5,307 bases of DNA from Chthoniobacterales bacterium (GTDB lineage Bacteria; Verrucomicrobiota; Verrucomicrobiia; Chthoniobacterales; UBA10450). The notes under the pieces were generated by a model. That model ran no database searches, was not told where the DNA came from, and worked only from the letters and a program-made list of their open reading frames with translations. The DNA lies in assembly GCA_013695925.1 (NCBI GenBank), contig JACCZO010000486.1, positions 1 to 5,307 of the forward strand, written 5' to 3'. A program made the position numbers and the translations under genes. Below are positions 1 to 5,307 of this stretch, one piece after another; position 1 is the first letter of the stretch, and every line of letters begins with the position of its first letter.

Positions 1-53
1 GGCAGGGAGATTGGCTCAAAGCTGATATCCGCATTTTCCTGCGAGATTTCTAG
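1..53 (+). CDS. Partial 3' end of an unidentified upstream gene
   Basis: In the frame starting at base 3 the sequence reads QGDWLKADIRIFLRDF followed by TAG at 51-53; the two bases before it would complete a Trp codon if it matches the copy at 1884. The product is not recognisable from 16 residues. The same tail recurs exactly at 1884-1936, where it ends a 28-codon ORF and is followed 14 bases later by a terminator-like hairpin. That makes it plausible that this is a real protein C-terminus whose 3' end was duplicated. The parent gene lies outside the window. In a type I restriction locus it could be a methylase or specificity subunit, but nothing here proves that. Confidence 0.4.
   Translation, partial: QGDWLKADIRIFLRDF
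1..53 (+). repeat. Direct repeat R1, left copy
   Basis: All 53 bases are identical to 1884-1936. Identity stops just after the TAG at 51-53. The left limit cannot be seen because the window begins inside or at the edge of the repeat. Together with R2 (350-409) it makes a split copy of the continuous block at 1884-2002. Confidence 0.95.
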
Positions 54-76
54 GGTTGATCGGGTGTGGCTCGCTC

Positions 77-298
77 TCAGCAGCCACGATTGCCTGTGGC
101 GGGCAACAGCGGTTCACCAATGCGGGGATCACTGGCGAAATGTTCGGGGTCGAGTGTCCGCTCCCCACACCAGGTATAGGCGATGAGCCGTCCGCCGTCT
201 TTGGCGACACTGAAGCCGACGCAGGCCGCATTCGGGGCGAGGAGCTTCGGGGCCTCTGCCCGTAACCAATAATGTCCGAAAAATACCAGCGGTTCGCG
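77..298 (-). pseudogene. Metallophosphoesterase C-terminal remnant
   Basis: Read on the minus strand from 298 down to the TGA at 79-77, one frame gives 73 residues beginning REPLVFFGHYWLRAEAPKLL and continuing with N-A-A-C, a G-G-R-L-I-A-Y-T-W segment, then G-E-R-T-L-D-P. The order (F)FGHYWL, then N..C, then a glycine-rich L-AY-W strand, then GE..LD, is what I recall from the C-terminal part of calcineurin-like metallophosphoesterases related to bis(5'-nucleosyl)-tetraphosphatase and PrpE-type phosphatases; the GHYW histidine is a metal-site residue in that fold. The frame is closed upstream by TAG at 310-308 with no start codon between, and the N-terminal metal-binding motifs are absent, so this is a 5'-truncated relic. 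It sits between the two halves of the left repeat, pointing against all other genes. Longer open frames exist here on both strands, but they do not resemble known proteins. Confidence 0.55.
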
Positions 299-349
299 GC
301 TGCCTGTCTACGTCGCATCGTCCCACGGGCTCCGTTCAGCTTTCAAATA

Positions 350-409
350 ACGAACCGCGCTGCATGCGCAGCGCTTTTCCATCGACTTCTTTTTTAGACC
401 CGATAGAAA
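350..409 (+). repeat. Direct repeat R2, left copy
   Basis: The 60 bases match 1943-2002 with one difference (A at 381, C at 1974). The repeat contains the hairpin at 357-374, a second T-rich stretch near 388-395 and the end sequence CCCGATAGAAA. Weaker similarity continues past the repeat: ATGTGGATCCC at 419 resembles ATGTCGATCCC at 2013, 10 of 11 bases, with a 3-base length difference in between. Confidence 0.95.
357..378 (+). terminator. Terminator-like hairpin, left copy
   Basis: GCGCTGC at 357-363 and GCAGCGC at 368-374 form a perfect 7-bp GC-rich stem around the loop ATGC, followed by TTTT at 375-378. This fits a short intrinsic terminator reading left to right, although the T-run is short. 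It would end transcripts entering from the left before the fic promoter region. Confidence 0.5.
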
Positions 410-536
410 TCAGCGCTCATGTGGATCCCAGAAAAAGTTAGCCGGGCTCCCAGATTGAGTCTCCTCAACTTAGTTAAGGTTGCAGATGCACCGCGCCTTT
501 CGCGGAGAATTATGAATTGGAAACGAAGTGACATTT

Positions 537-549
537 CAGTGAATCACTG
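537..549. promoter_or_regulatory. 13-bp palindrome, candidate operator upstream of fic
   Basis: CAGTGA and TCACTG are perfect inverted arms around a single central A. The site lies about 100 bases before the fic start, at the edge of the AT-rich block where the promoter is most likely. It has the size and symmetry of a dimeric repressor site. No regulator gene is visible in the window, though the C-terminal winged-helix part of the Fic protein is a possible candidate. One such palindrome can arise by chance. Confidence 0.3.
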
Positions 550-606
550 TATTGCTATATCAAGATATAAACACCTAATTTACAACCACATAACTGTGTA
601 TTAATC
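550..606 (+). promoter_or_regulatory. AT-rich probable promoter region for fic
   Basis: The stretch 410-646 has no convincing gene. Its right part, about 550-606, is clearly richer in A and T than the rest of the window. It contains a TATAAA hexamer at 566-571 and TTGCTA at 552-557, which is 16 bases before CCTAAT at 574-579, each matching about four of six consensus bases. TTTACA (579-584) and TATTAA (599-604) are only 14 bases apart. No pair is good enough to assign exact -35 and -10 boxes. A promoter here is inferred from composition and position alone. Confidence 0.3.
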
Positions 607-646
607 GCGGCATTGAAATGGAAATGAAACCTGCTCTAATTGGGCA

Positions 647-1840
647 GTGATCGTTCGCTATGAACTGCCGCGAGACTGGATCAGCTATGACCGGGCCGCC
701 ATCTTTAATGAATTGACCGCGGCGAAGGCGGCGATGATGGCGCTGACGGAAATTCCCTATCAGCGAAGCTGGGCGGATGAGTTGCAAAAGGTGCAGTTGA
801 AGCGCGAGGTGGCGGGCACGTCGCGAATCGAGGGCGCGGAATTCACGGAAAAGGAACTGGAGGCGGCCATGCGGGAGACGCCGGAGCAACTGGAGACGCG
901 TTCGCAGAAGCAGGCCGCGGCCGCGGTCGCGACCTACCGGTGGCTGGCGAAGCTGCCGGCCGATCGTCCGCTGGACGAGGAACTGGTGCTGGACGTGCAC
1001 CGGCGACTGGTGAGCGGGTGCGATGACGATCATTGCCCACCGGGGAAGCTGCGCGAGCGCGATCAGAACGTGACATTCGGAGCGCCGCGGCATCGGGGCG
1101 CGGAGGGCGGCGGAGAATGCACCGTGGCATTGCAGAGCCTGGTCGAAGCCGCTCGCACCGTTTTCCGCGAGCACGACGCGCTCATTCAAGCGCTTGCGCT
1201 CCATTATCATTTTGCGGCGATGCATCCGTTCCTCGACGGCAATGGCCGCAGCGCGCGCGCGCTGGAGGCGCTCATGCTCCAGCGCACGGGATTGCGCGAC
1301 ACGCTCTTCATCGCGATGTCCAATTATTACTACGAACAGAAGGTCGGCTATTTGAATGCCTTGAACGAAACGAGGACGGCCGGCCACGATCTGACGCCGT
1401 TCTTGAAATTCGCCTTGAAAGGAGTGGCGAGCCAGTGCCGACGATTGTTTGCGGAGATCAAGCTTCAGGTGGCGAAGGCTCTCTTTCGCAACACGATGAC
1501 CGATCTGTTCGGGCGGCTGAAATCCCCGCGCAAACGCGTGATGTCGAATCGGCATGTGCAGCTATTAAACCTGCTGCTGGATGAGGAAGAGATAACTTTG
1601 ACCGAGCTGGTTTTGCGCACAGGCCATTTTTATCGGCTAAAGAACCCGACCAAAGCGCTGATTCGCGACTTGAATTACCTGATCGAGCTGAAGGCGGTCG
1701 GAGCGCAGCGACTGCCGGACGAGGCAGGCTTTCTGATTAGCATCCGACTGGAATGGCCGACGCAGGTGACAGAAACGGAGTTTTTCCGGCACGTGAAAGA
1801 AATGCCCAAAGCTAAGGTGCACGGCTTTCTCTCGACCTAA
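647..1840 (+). CDS. Fic-domain protein (class II, predicted AMP-transferase) with C-terminal winged helix
   Basis: This encodes a 397-residue Fic/DOC family protein. Such enzymes usually transfer AMP from ATP to a hydroxyl side chain of a target protein; the target here is unknown. The catalytic motif HPFLDGNGRSAR is complete at residues 193-204: the catalytic His is 193, Asp197 would hold Mg, and Gly198, Asn199, Gly200, Arg201 and Arg204 would bind phosphates. The inhibitory motif TSRIEG at 58-63 fits [S/T]xxxE[G/N], with Glu62 as the residue that blocks ATP binding. Its N-terminal position makes this class II. Residues 131-147 (PPGKLRERDQNVTFGAP) correspond to the target-binding flap. Residues about 296-370 look like a winged helix, as in many class II Fic proteins. 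The start is GTG at 647: an in-frame TGA at 614-616 excludes anything longer with ATG, and no strong Shine-Dalgarno site is present. It uses GCG and CTG codons more heavily than hsdR, which hints at a different origin. Confidence 0.93.
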   Translation: MIVRYELPRDWISYDRAAIFNELTAAKAAMMALTEIPYQRSWADELQKVQLKREVAGTSRIEGAEFTEKELEAAMRETPEQLETRSQKQAAAAVATYRWLAKLPADRPLDEELVLDVHRRLVSGCDDDHCPPGKLRERDQNVTFGAPRHRGAEGGGECTVALQSLVEAARTVFREHDALIQALALHYHFAAMHPFLDGNGRSARALEALMLQRTGLRDTLFIAMSNYYYEQKVGYLNALNETRTAGHDLTPFLKFALKGVASQCRRLFAEIKLQVAKALFRNTMTDLFGRLKSPRKRVMSNRHVQLLNLLLDEEEITLTELVLRTGHFYRLKNPTKALIRDLNYLIELKAVGAQRLPDEAGFLISIRLEWPTQVTETEFFRHVKEMPKAKVHGFLST

Positions 1841-1849
1841 TCTCTGCTG

Positions 1850-1936
1850 ATGAATTCGAATTTTCTCTTTCTCGGTCAGGAATGGCAGGGAGATTGGCTC
1901 AAAGCTGATATCCGCATTTTCCTGCGAGATTTCTAG
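1850..1936 (+). CDS. 28-codon ORF after fic, probable remnant
   Basis: ATG at 1850 opens a 28-residue frame beginning MNSNFLFLGQEW and ending WQGDWLKADIRIFLRDF, with TAG at 1934-1936. It begins 9 bases after the fic stop and lies in the same frame as fic, with no further stop between, so readthrough of the TAA at 1838-1840 would append it to Fic. The last 17 codons are the same as the gene end at the left edge of the window. The opening residues resemble, from memory, the N-terminus of DUF4145-carrying HsdR proteins (M-SNF-FL--EW), so this may be two gene fragments joined. No Shine-Dalgarno site precedes the ATG. It is more likely a relic carried by the repeat than a working gene. Confidence 0.25.
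   Translation: MNSNFLFLGQEWQGDWLKADIRIFLRDF
1884..1936 (+). repeat. Direct repeat R1, right copy
   Basis: The sequence is identical over 53 bases to 1-53. It encodes the same C-terminal residues in the same frame, ending at the TAG. Only 6 bases (1937-1942) separate it from R2, compared with 296 in the left copy. Confidence 0.95.
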
Positions 1937-1942
1937 AGTGAC

Positions 1943-2002
1943 ACGAACCGCGCTGCATGCGCAGCGCTTTTCCCTCGACTTCTTTTTTAGACCCGATAGA
2001 AA
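1943..2002 (+). repeat. Direct repeat R2, right copy
   Basis: This matches 350-409 at 59 of 60 positions. Here it is followed by GG, which completes a GAAAGG Shine-Dalgarno-like site; in the left copy the same position reads GAAATC. Confidence 0.95.
1950..1971 (+). terminator. Terminator-like hairpin between fic and hsdR
   Basis: The stem GCGCTGC (1950-1956) and GCAGCGC (1961-1967), loop ATGC and TTTT at 1968-1971 are the same as in the left copy. It begins 14 bases after the TAG at 1934-1936, a natural place for an intrinsic terminator. If it works, most transcripts from fic end here and hsdR needs its own promoter or readthrough. No clear promoter is visible in the 80 bases between the hairpin and hsdR. 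Confidence 0.5.
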
Positions 2003-2004
2003 GG
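1999..2004 (+). promoter_or_regulatory. Shine-Dalgarno-like site for the hsdR leader ORF
   Basis: GAAAGG lies 8 bases before the ATG at 2013, which is good spacing. No comparable site stands directly before the hsdR ATG at 2051, so ribosomes may enter here and reach hsdR by coupling. Confidence 0.4.
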
Positions 2005-2012
2005 CGCGTGCA

Positions 2013-2051
2013 ATGTCGATCCCGCAGGAAATCCGCTCTTTGCGCGCTTGA
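2013..2051 (+). CDS. 12-codon leader ORF overlapping the hsdR start
   Basis: The ATG at 2013 opens MSIPQEIRSLRA with TGA at 2049-2051. The stop overlaps the hsdR start codon in the sequence TGATG. It has the better ribosome site of the two. A short ORF that stops exactly on the next start is a usual arrangement for translational coupling, and would tie hsdR production to translation of this leader. It could instead be the leftover start of an older gene, since the left repeat copy also runs into a similar ATG (419) with the next codons Trp-Ile-Pro in place of Ser-Ile-Pro. There is no sign that the peptide itself has a function. Confidence 0.35.
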   Translation: MSIPQEIRSLRA

Positions 2052-4411
2052 TGGATAAGAAAGCGCTCACGGAAGCCGATATCCGCACCAAGTTTATCAC
2101 CCCGGCAATCGTCGGACCCGATGGGACGAAGTGGAATGTAATGACCCAGATGCTGGAGGAGCGCTACTTCACGAAGGGTCGAATCATCGTACGGGGCAAG
2201 ACCATCGAACGCGGGGAAGCCAAAAAGGCCGACTACATCCTCTTCTACAAGCCGAACATCCCGATCGCTGTCGTCGAAGCGAAAGACAATAACCACGCCG
2301 TCGGCTCCGGCATGCAACAGGCCCTCGATTATGCCGAGACCCTCGACGTCCCGTTTGCCTACAGCTCAAATGGTGACGGCTTTGTCGAGCATGACCGGAC
2401 GGGCAAAGCAGACTCACCAGAACGTGACCTGGCGCTCGAAGAATTTCCCACTCCCGAAGAGCTTTGGGCTCGGTACCGAGGATCGAAAGGCTACACCCAG
2501 GAGCAAGCAGCGGTCGCAACGCAAGACTACTACGACGACGGCTCCGGAAAATCCCCGCGCTACTATCAGCAGGTCGCCATCAATCGAACCGTGGAGGCTA
2601 TCGCCGCGGGCGAAAAGCGTGCCCTGCTCGTGATGGCGACTGGCACCGGAAAAACCTACACCGCTTTTCAGATCATCTGGCGCCTTTGGAAAGCTGGAAT
2701 GAAGAAGCGCATCCTTTTCCTGGTCGACCGCAACATCCTCGCCGACCAGACGAAGATTAACGACTTCAAGCCCTTCGGCACCGCGATGACGAAGATCACC
2801 AATCGCACGGTCGACAAGTCCTACGAGATTTACCTGTCCCTCTATCAAGCGGTCACCGGGAACGAAGCCGAGCAAGACATCTACAAGCAATTCTCGCCCG
2901 ACTTCTTTGACCTTGTCATTATCGACGAGTGCCACCGCGGGAGTGCCGCCGACGATGCCTCGTGGCGCCGCATCCTCGAATACTTCTCCTCCGCCGCCCA
3001 GATCGGCATGACTGCCACCCCGAAGGAGACAAAGGACGTTTCCAACATCGATTACTTCGGCGAGCCGCTCTACACCTACTCCCTGCGCCAGGGAATCTCC
3101 GACGGCTTCCTCGCCCCTTACAAAGTCATCCGCATCGGCCTCGACAAAGACCTCGACGGATGGCGACCGGAAAAAGGGATGACCGACCGATACGGTCACG
3201 AGATCGAAGACCGCATCTACAATGAAGCGGACTTCGACCAGAACCTCATCCTAAAGAAGCGGACTGAGATCGTAGCGGCAAAGATCACGGAGTTCCTCAA
3301 GGCGACCGATCGCTTCTCCAAGACAATCGTCTTCTGCGAGAACATTGATCACGCGGAGCGCATGCGGCAGGCGCTGGTAAACGCGAATCCCGATCTCGCC
3401 GCCGCGAACAAGCGCTACGTCATGCGCATCACGGGCGACGATGAAGAAGGGAAGGCGCAGCTCGATAACTTCATCGACCCAGAATCGACATTCCCAGTCA
3501 TTGCCACCACCTCGCGCCTGATGTCCACCGGCGTCGATGCTCAAACCTGTAAGCTCATTGTGCTTGATCGACGCATCGGCTCGATCACCGAGTTCAAACA
3601 GATCATCGGGCGCGGCACGCGGATCAATGAAGACTACGGGAAGTTTTACTTCACCATCATGGATTTCAGAAAGGCGACAGCGATGTTCGCCGACAAGGAT
3701 TTCGACGGTGATCCGGTACAAATTTACGAATTAAAGGAGGGCGATTCGATCATGCCGCCGGAGAGTTCCAATGTGGAAGAGGAGGAAGGGCACTACGGAG
3801 ACGATACAGTGGTTTTTCCGGACGAAACCCCTGGTGGAGGAAAGCCAGCCAAGTATTACGTCGATAACGTCGAGGTCACAGTTGCGACCGAGCGCGTTCA
3901 ATATCTCGATGCCGACGGAAAGCTGATCACCGAGTCCCTTAAAGACTATTCCCGCAAAACGATCCAGCAGGCCTACGCATCGCTGGACGCTTTTCTGCAC
4001 GTCTGGAATGATGCCGATCGCAAACAGGTGATCCTCGAAGAACTCGCCTCCAAAGGCGTCTTCTTCGATGAGCTGGCCGAGCAAGTCGGGAATGGATACG
4101 ACGCCTTCGACCTCATCTGCCATGTCGCTTTCGACCAGCCACCACTCACCCGACGAGAGCGCGCAGAGAACGTTAAGAAACGAAATGTCTTCGGGAGCTA
4201 CGGCGAAGAAACTCGGGCGGTGCTCAATGCTCTTCTCGACAAGTACGCCGATGGCGGCTTGAAGAGTGTCGAGTCGCTCGAGATCCTCAAGGTCGAACCG
4301 ATGACTTCCTTCGGCACACCGATCGAGATCATCAATCTCTTTGGAGGCAGACCTGCTTATTTGGAAGCGGTCGAGGAATTGGAGATGGAGCTATATCGCG
4401 CCGCCGCCTGA
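2051..4411 (+). CDS. hsdR: Type I restriction endonuclease subunit R, EcoEI/EcoAI type
   Basis: This encodes the 786-residue motor and nuclease subunit of a type I restriction enzyme. With HsdM and HsdS it would bind unmethylated target sites, pull DNA using ATP and cut it at a distance. The N-terminal nuclease domain has the PD-(D/E)xK pattern: Asp61 in KKADYILFY, then Glu76 and Lys78 in VVEAKDNN. The superfamily 2 helicase motor follows: Walker A ATGTGKT at 196-202, DECH at 292-295, TAT at 321-323, motif V TTSRLMSTGVD at 486-496 and motif VI QIIGRGTR at 517-524. An acidic linker (about 572-592) leads to the C-terminal EcoEI-type domain, about 600-780, which binds the methylase core. Length is normal for this family and no key residue is missing. 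ATG at 2051 is preferred over TTG at 2048 because homologues begin MDKK. hsdM and hsdS are not in the window. Confidence 0.96.
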   Translation: MDKKALTEADIRTKFITPAIVGPDGTKWNVMTQMLEERYFTKGRIIVRGKTIERGEAKKADYILFYKPNIPIAVVEAKDNNHAVGSGMQQALDYAETLDVPFAYSSNGDGFVEHDRTGKADSPERDLALEEFPTPEELWARYRGSKGYTQEQAAVATQDYYDDGSGKSPRYYQQVAINRTVEAIAAGEKRALLVMATGTGKTYTAFQIIWRLWKAGMKKRILFLVDRNILADQTKINDFKPFGTAMTKITNRTVDKSYEIYLSLYQAVTGNEAEQDIYKQFSPDFFDLVIIDECHRGSAADDASWRRILEYFSSAAQIGMTATPKETKDVSNIDYFGEPLYTYSLRQGISDGFLAPYKVIRIGLDKDLDGWRPEKGMTDRYGHEIEDRIYNEADFDQNLILKKRTEIVAAKITEFLKATDRFSKTIVFCENIDHAERMRQALVNANPDLAAANKRYVMRITGDDEEGKAQLDNFIDPESTFPVIATTSRLMSTGVDAQTCKLIVLDRRIGSITEFKQIIGRGTRINEDYGKFYFTIMDFRKATAMFADKDFDGDPVQIYELKEGDSIMPPESSNVEEEEGHYGDDTVVFPDETPGGGKPAKYYVDNVEVTVATERVQYLDADGKLITESLKDYSRKTIQQAYASLDAFLHVWNDADRKQVILEELASKGVFFDELAEQVGNGYDAFDLICHVAFDQPPLTRRERAENVKKRNVFGSYGEETRAVLNALLDKYADGGLKSVESLEILKVEPMTSFGTPIEIINLFGGRPAYLEAVEELEMELYRAAA

Positions 4412-4418
4412 GATTCCC

Positions 4419-5228
4419 GTGAACGAGATATCCAGTCCGACCTCTTATTACGTCGACGAAGCGGGCGATGGAGTTTTGTTTCGCAGCGCAGGCCACGATC
4501 GGCTCGCCGACCCGGATGCCGCACGCTTTTTCATTTTGGGGATGGTGTGGGTCGCCTCGCCACTCGACGCCAGCACGGCGTTGGAAGCGCTTTGGAAAAA
4601 CCTTCGCCGTAACCCGCTTTACGCGTCTATTTCGTCATTCGAAAAAGCGCGCGCCTTCCACGCCAAGGACGACCACCCGGAAATTCGCAGCAAGGTCTTC
4701 GATCTCATCATCAACCTGGAGTTCAAGATCTTCGCCGTCGTGAAAGACATGCGCGTGGTGCGTGATTACGTCCGACGACGCAACCGGATGGACGCAGCCT
4801 ATCGCTATCATCCCAACGAGCTTTACGACCTCACGGTTCGAATGCTCTTCAAACAGCGATTGCACCAGGCAAACCGCTATCGCGTCGTCTTCGCGCGTCG
4901 GGGGAAAGCCGATCGCACGGCAGCCCTCCGGCAGGAGTTGTTGAAAACACGCGAACGTTTTCGGCGCGAACACCCGGACGCGGACGCCAGCGTTTCCATG
5001 GAAGTCGTTCCCGCATATCCGCACGAGCAGCCGTGCCTTCAGGTCACCGATTACGCACTTTGGGCCATTCAACGCCTCTACGAGCGAGGCGAAGCGAGAT
5101 TCCTTCAGGCGCTTTGGCCCAAGGTCTCACTCATTCACGACGTTGATGACACGGACGGCGCTCCCTATGGCAAATACCTGACCCGGAAGGGACCGTGCCC
5201 TGATCCGCAGGCAATAAAAAACCGCTGA
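4419..5228 (+). CDS. DUF3800 domain protein
   Basis: This encodes a 269-residue protein of the DUF3800 family, whose biochemical activity I do not know to be established; an RNase H-like nuclease fold has been suggested. Visible family marks are YYVDEAGDG near the N-terminus (Asp13, Glu14, Asp17), the strand FFILGMVWV at 37-45, FHAKDDHPEIRSKVFDLI at 80-97, and QVTDYALWAIQRLYERGE at 208-225, with Asp211 as the last conserved acidic residue. The spread of acidic residues across the protein would suit a metal-dependent nuclease. No signal peptide or membrane segment is seen, so it is probably cytoplasmic. GTG at 4419, 7 bases after the hsdR stop, is preferred; a TTG at 4341 would overlap hsdR by 71 bases and add residues that do not look conserved. 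The close spacing implies co-transcription and coupled translation with hsdR, and so a role linked to the restriction system. Confidence 0.88.
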   Translation: MNEISSPTSYYVDEAGDGVLFRSAGHDRLADPDAARFFILGMVWVASPLDASTALEALWKNLRRNPLYASISSFEKARAFHAKDDHPEIRSKVFDLIINLEFKIFAVVKDMRVVRDYVRRRNRMDAAYRYHPNELYDLTVRMLFKQRLHQANRYRVVFARRGKADRTAALRQELLKTRERFRREHPDADASVSMEVVPAYPHEQPCLQVTDYALWAIQRLYERGEARFLQALWPKVSLIHDVDDTDGAPYGKYLTRKGPCPDPQAIKNR

Positions 5229-5292
5229 ATATAGGTTTCGTGATCCTAAGACCAGAAACACACGGCGCGAGGCCGATTTTCGTCCAGCGGTT
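5220..5292. repeat. Short spaced inverted repeat at the 3' end
   Basis: AACCGCTG at 5220-5227 is the exact reverse complement of CAGCGGTT at 5285-5292, 57 bases apart. The first arm overlaps the DUF3800 stop codon. The bases between hold no gene, and there is no T-run to suggest a terminator. It may be chance. The remaining sequence to 5307 shows nothing else. Confidence 0.25.
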
Positions 5293-5307
5293 ATCCAACC
5301 TTCGGAT

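Noticed and set aside
419..604. 61-codon plus-strand ORF after the left repeat
   Set aside because: No Shine-Dalgarno site, AT-rich low-quality coding sequence and no family resemblance; only its first few codons echo the hsdR leader, probably as extended repeat.
1249..1264. 16-base palindrome of alternating GC (CAGCGCGCGCGCGCTG)
   Set aside because: It falls inside the Fic catalytic motif and following helix, where Ser-Ala-Arg-Ala-Leu codons explain it.
575..1555. 326-residue minus-strand open frame across fic
   Set aside because: It lies wholly opposite the well-supported Fic coding frame, is rich in Arg, His and Gln as antisense frames of GC-rich genes are, and resembles no family I know.
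1..2002. Repeats as an insertion sequence or CRISPR array
   Set aside because: There are only two copies, direct and not inverted, no transposase lies between them, and the spacing does not fit a repeat-spacer array.
1637..2317. 226-residue minus-strand open frame across the fic-hsdR junction
   Set aside because: It covers the end of fic, the repeat and the start of hsdR on the opposite strand, with no recognisable domain; its openness follows from the genes beneath it.
5220..5307. Possible integron attC site
   Set aside because: The spaced inverted arms and GTTATCC recalled attC core sites, but GTTRRRY and RYYYAAC are not met and no integrase is present.

Overview
The window is a defence-type gene neighbourhood from a bacterium of moderately high GC. 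Three genes are intact, all on the + strand: a Fic-domain protein (647-1840), the motor/nuclease subunit HsdR of an EcoEI/EcoAI-type type I restriction system (2051-4411), and a DUF3800 protein (4419-5228). The organism cannot be fixed from this sequence. The mixture of GTG starts, weak Shine-Dalgarno sites and protein style would fit a Gram-negative soil or sediment lineage such as Verrucomicrobiota, but that is only a low-confidence inference.

Layout. Bases 1-53 look like the last codons of a gene entering from the left (stop at 51-53). Bases 77-298 on the minus strand hold a broken C-terminal piece of a metallophosphoesterase (motif FFGHYWL). A hairpin with a T-run lies at 357-378. An AT-rich, gene-free stretch with a 13-bp palindrome (537-549) leads into fic. 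After fic come a 28-codon ORF, a second copy of the same hairpin, and a 12-codon mini-ORF whose stop overlaps the hsdR start. The DUF3800 gene follows hsdR after 7 bases. The last 79 bases hold no gene I can recognise.

The most unusual structure is a pair of split direct repeats around fic. Bases 1-53 recur exactly at 1884-1936, and bases 350-409 recur with one mismatch at 1943-2002. In the right copy the two halves are 6 bases apart and read as gene end, then terminator, then leader of hsdR. In the left copy they are 296 bases apart, and the spacer holds the metallophosphoesterase fragment. This suggests fic was inserted into, or duplicated within, an ancestral junction between an upstream gene and hsdR, and that recombination between the repeats could remove it.

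Working together. HsdR supplies DNA translocation and cleavage and needs HsdM and HsdS, which are not in this window and probably lie to the left. The DUF3800 gene is probably co-translated with hsdR. Fic, a class II enzyme carrying its own inhibitory helix motif, probably has its own promoter and is separated from hsdR by a terminator-like hairpin.
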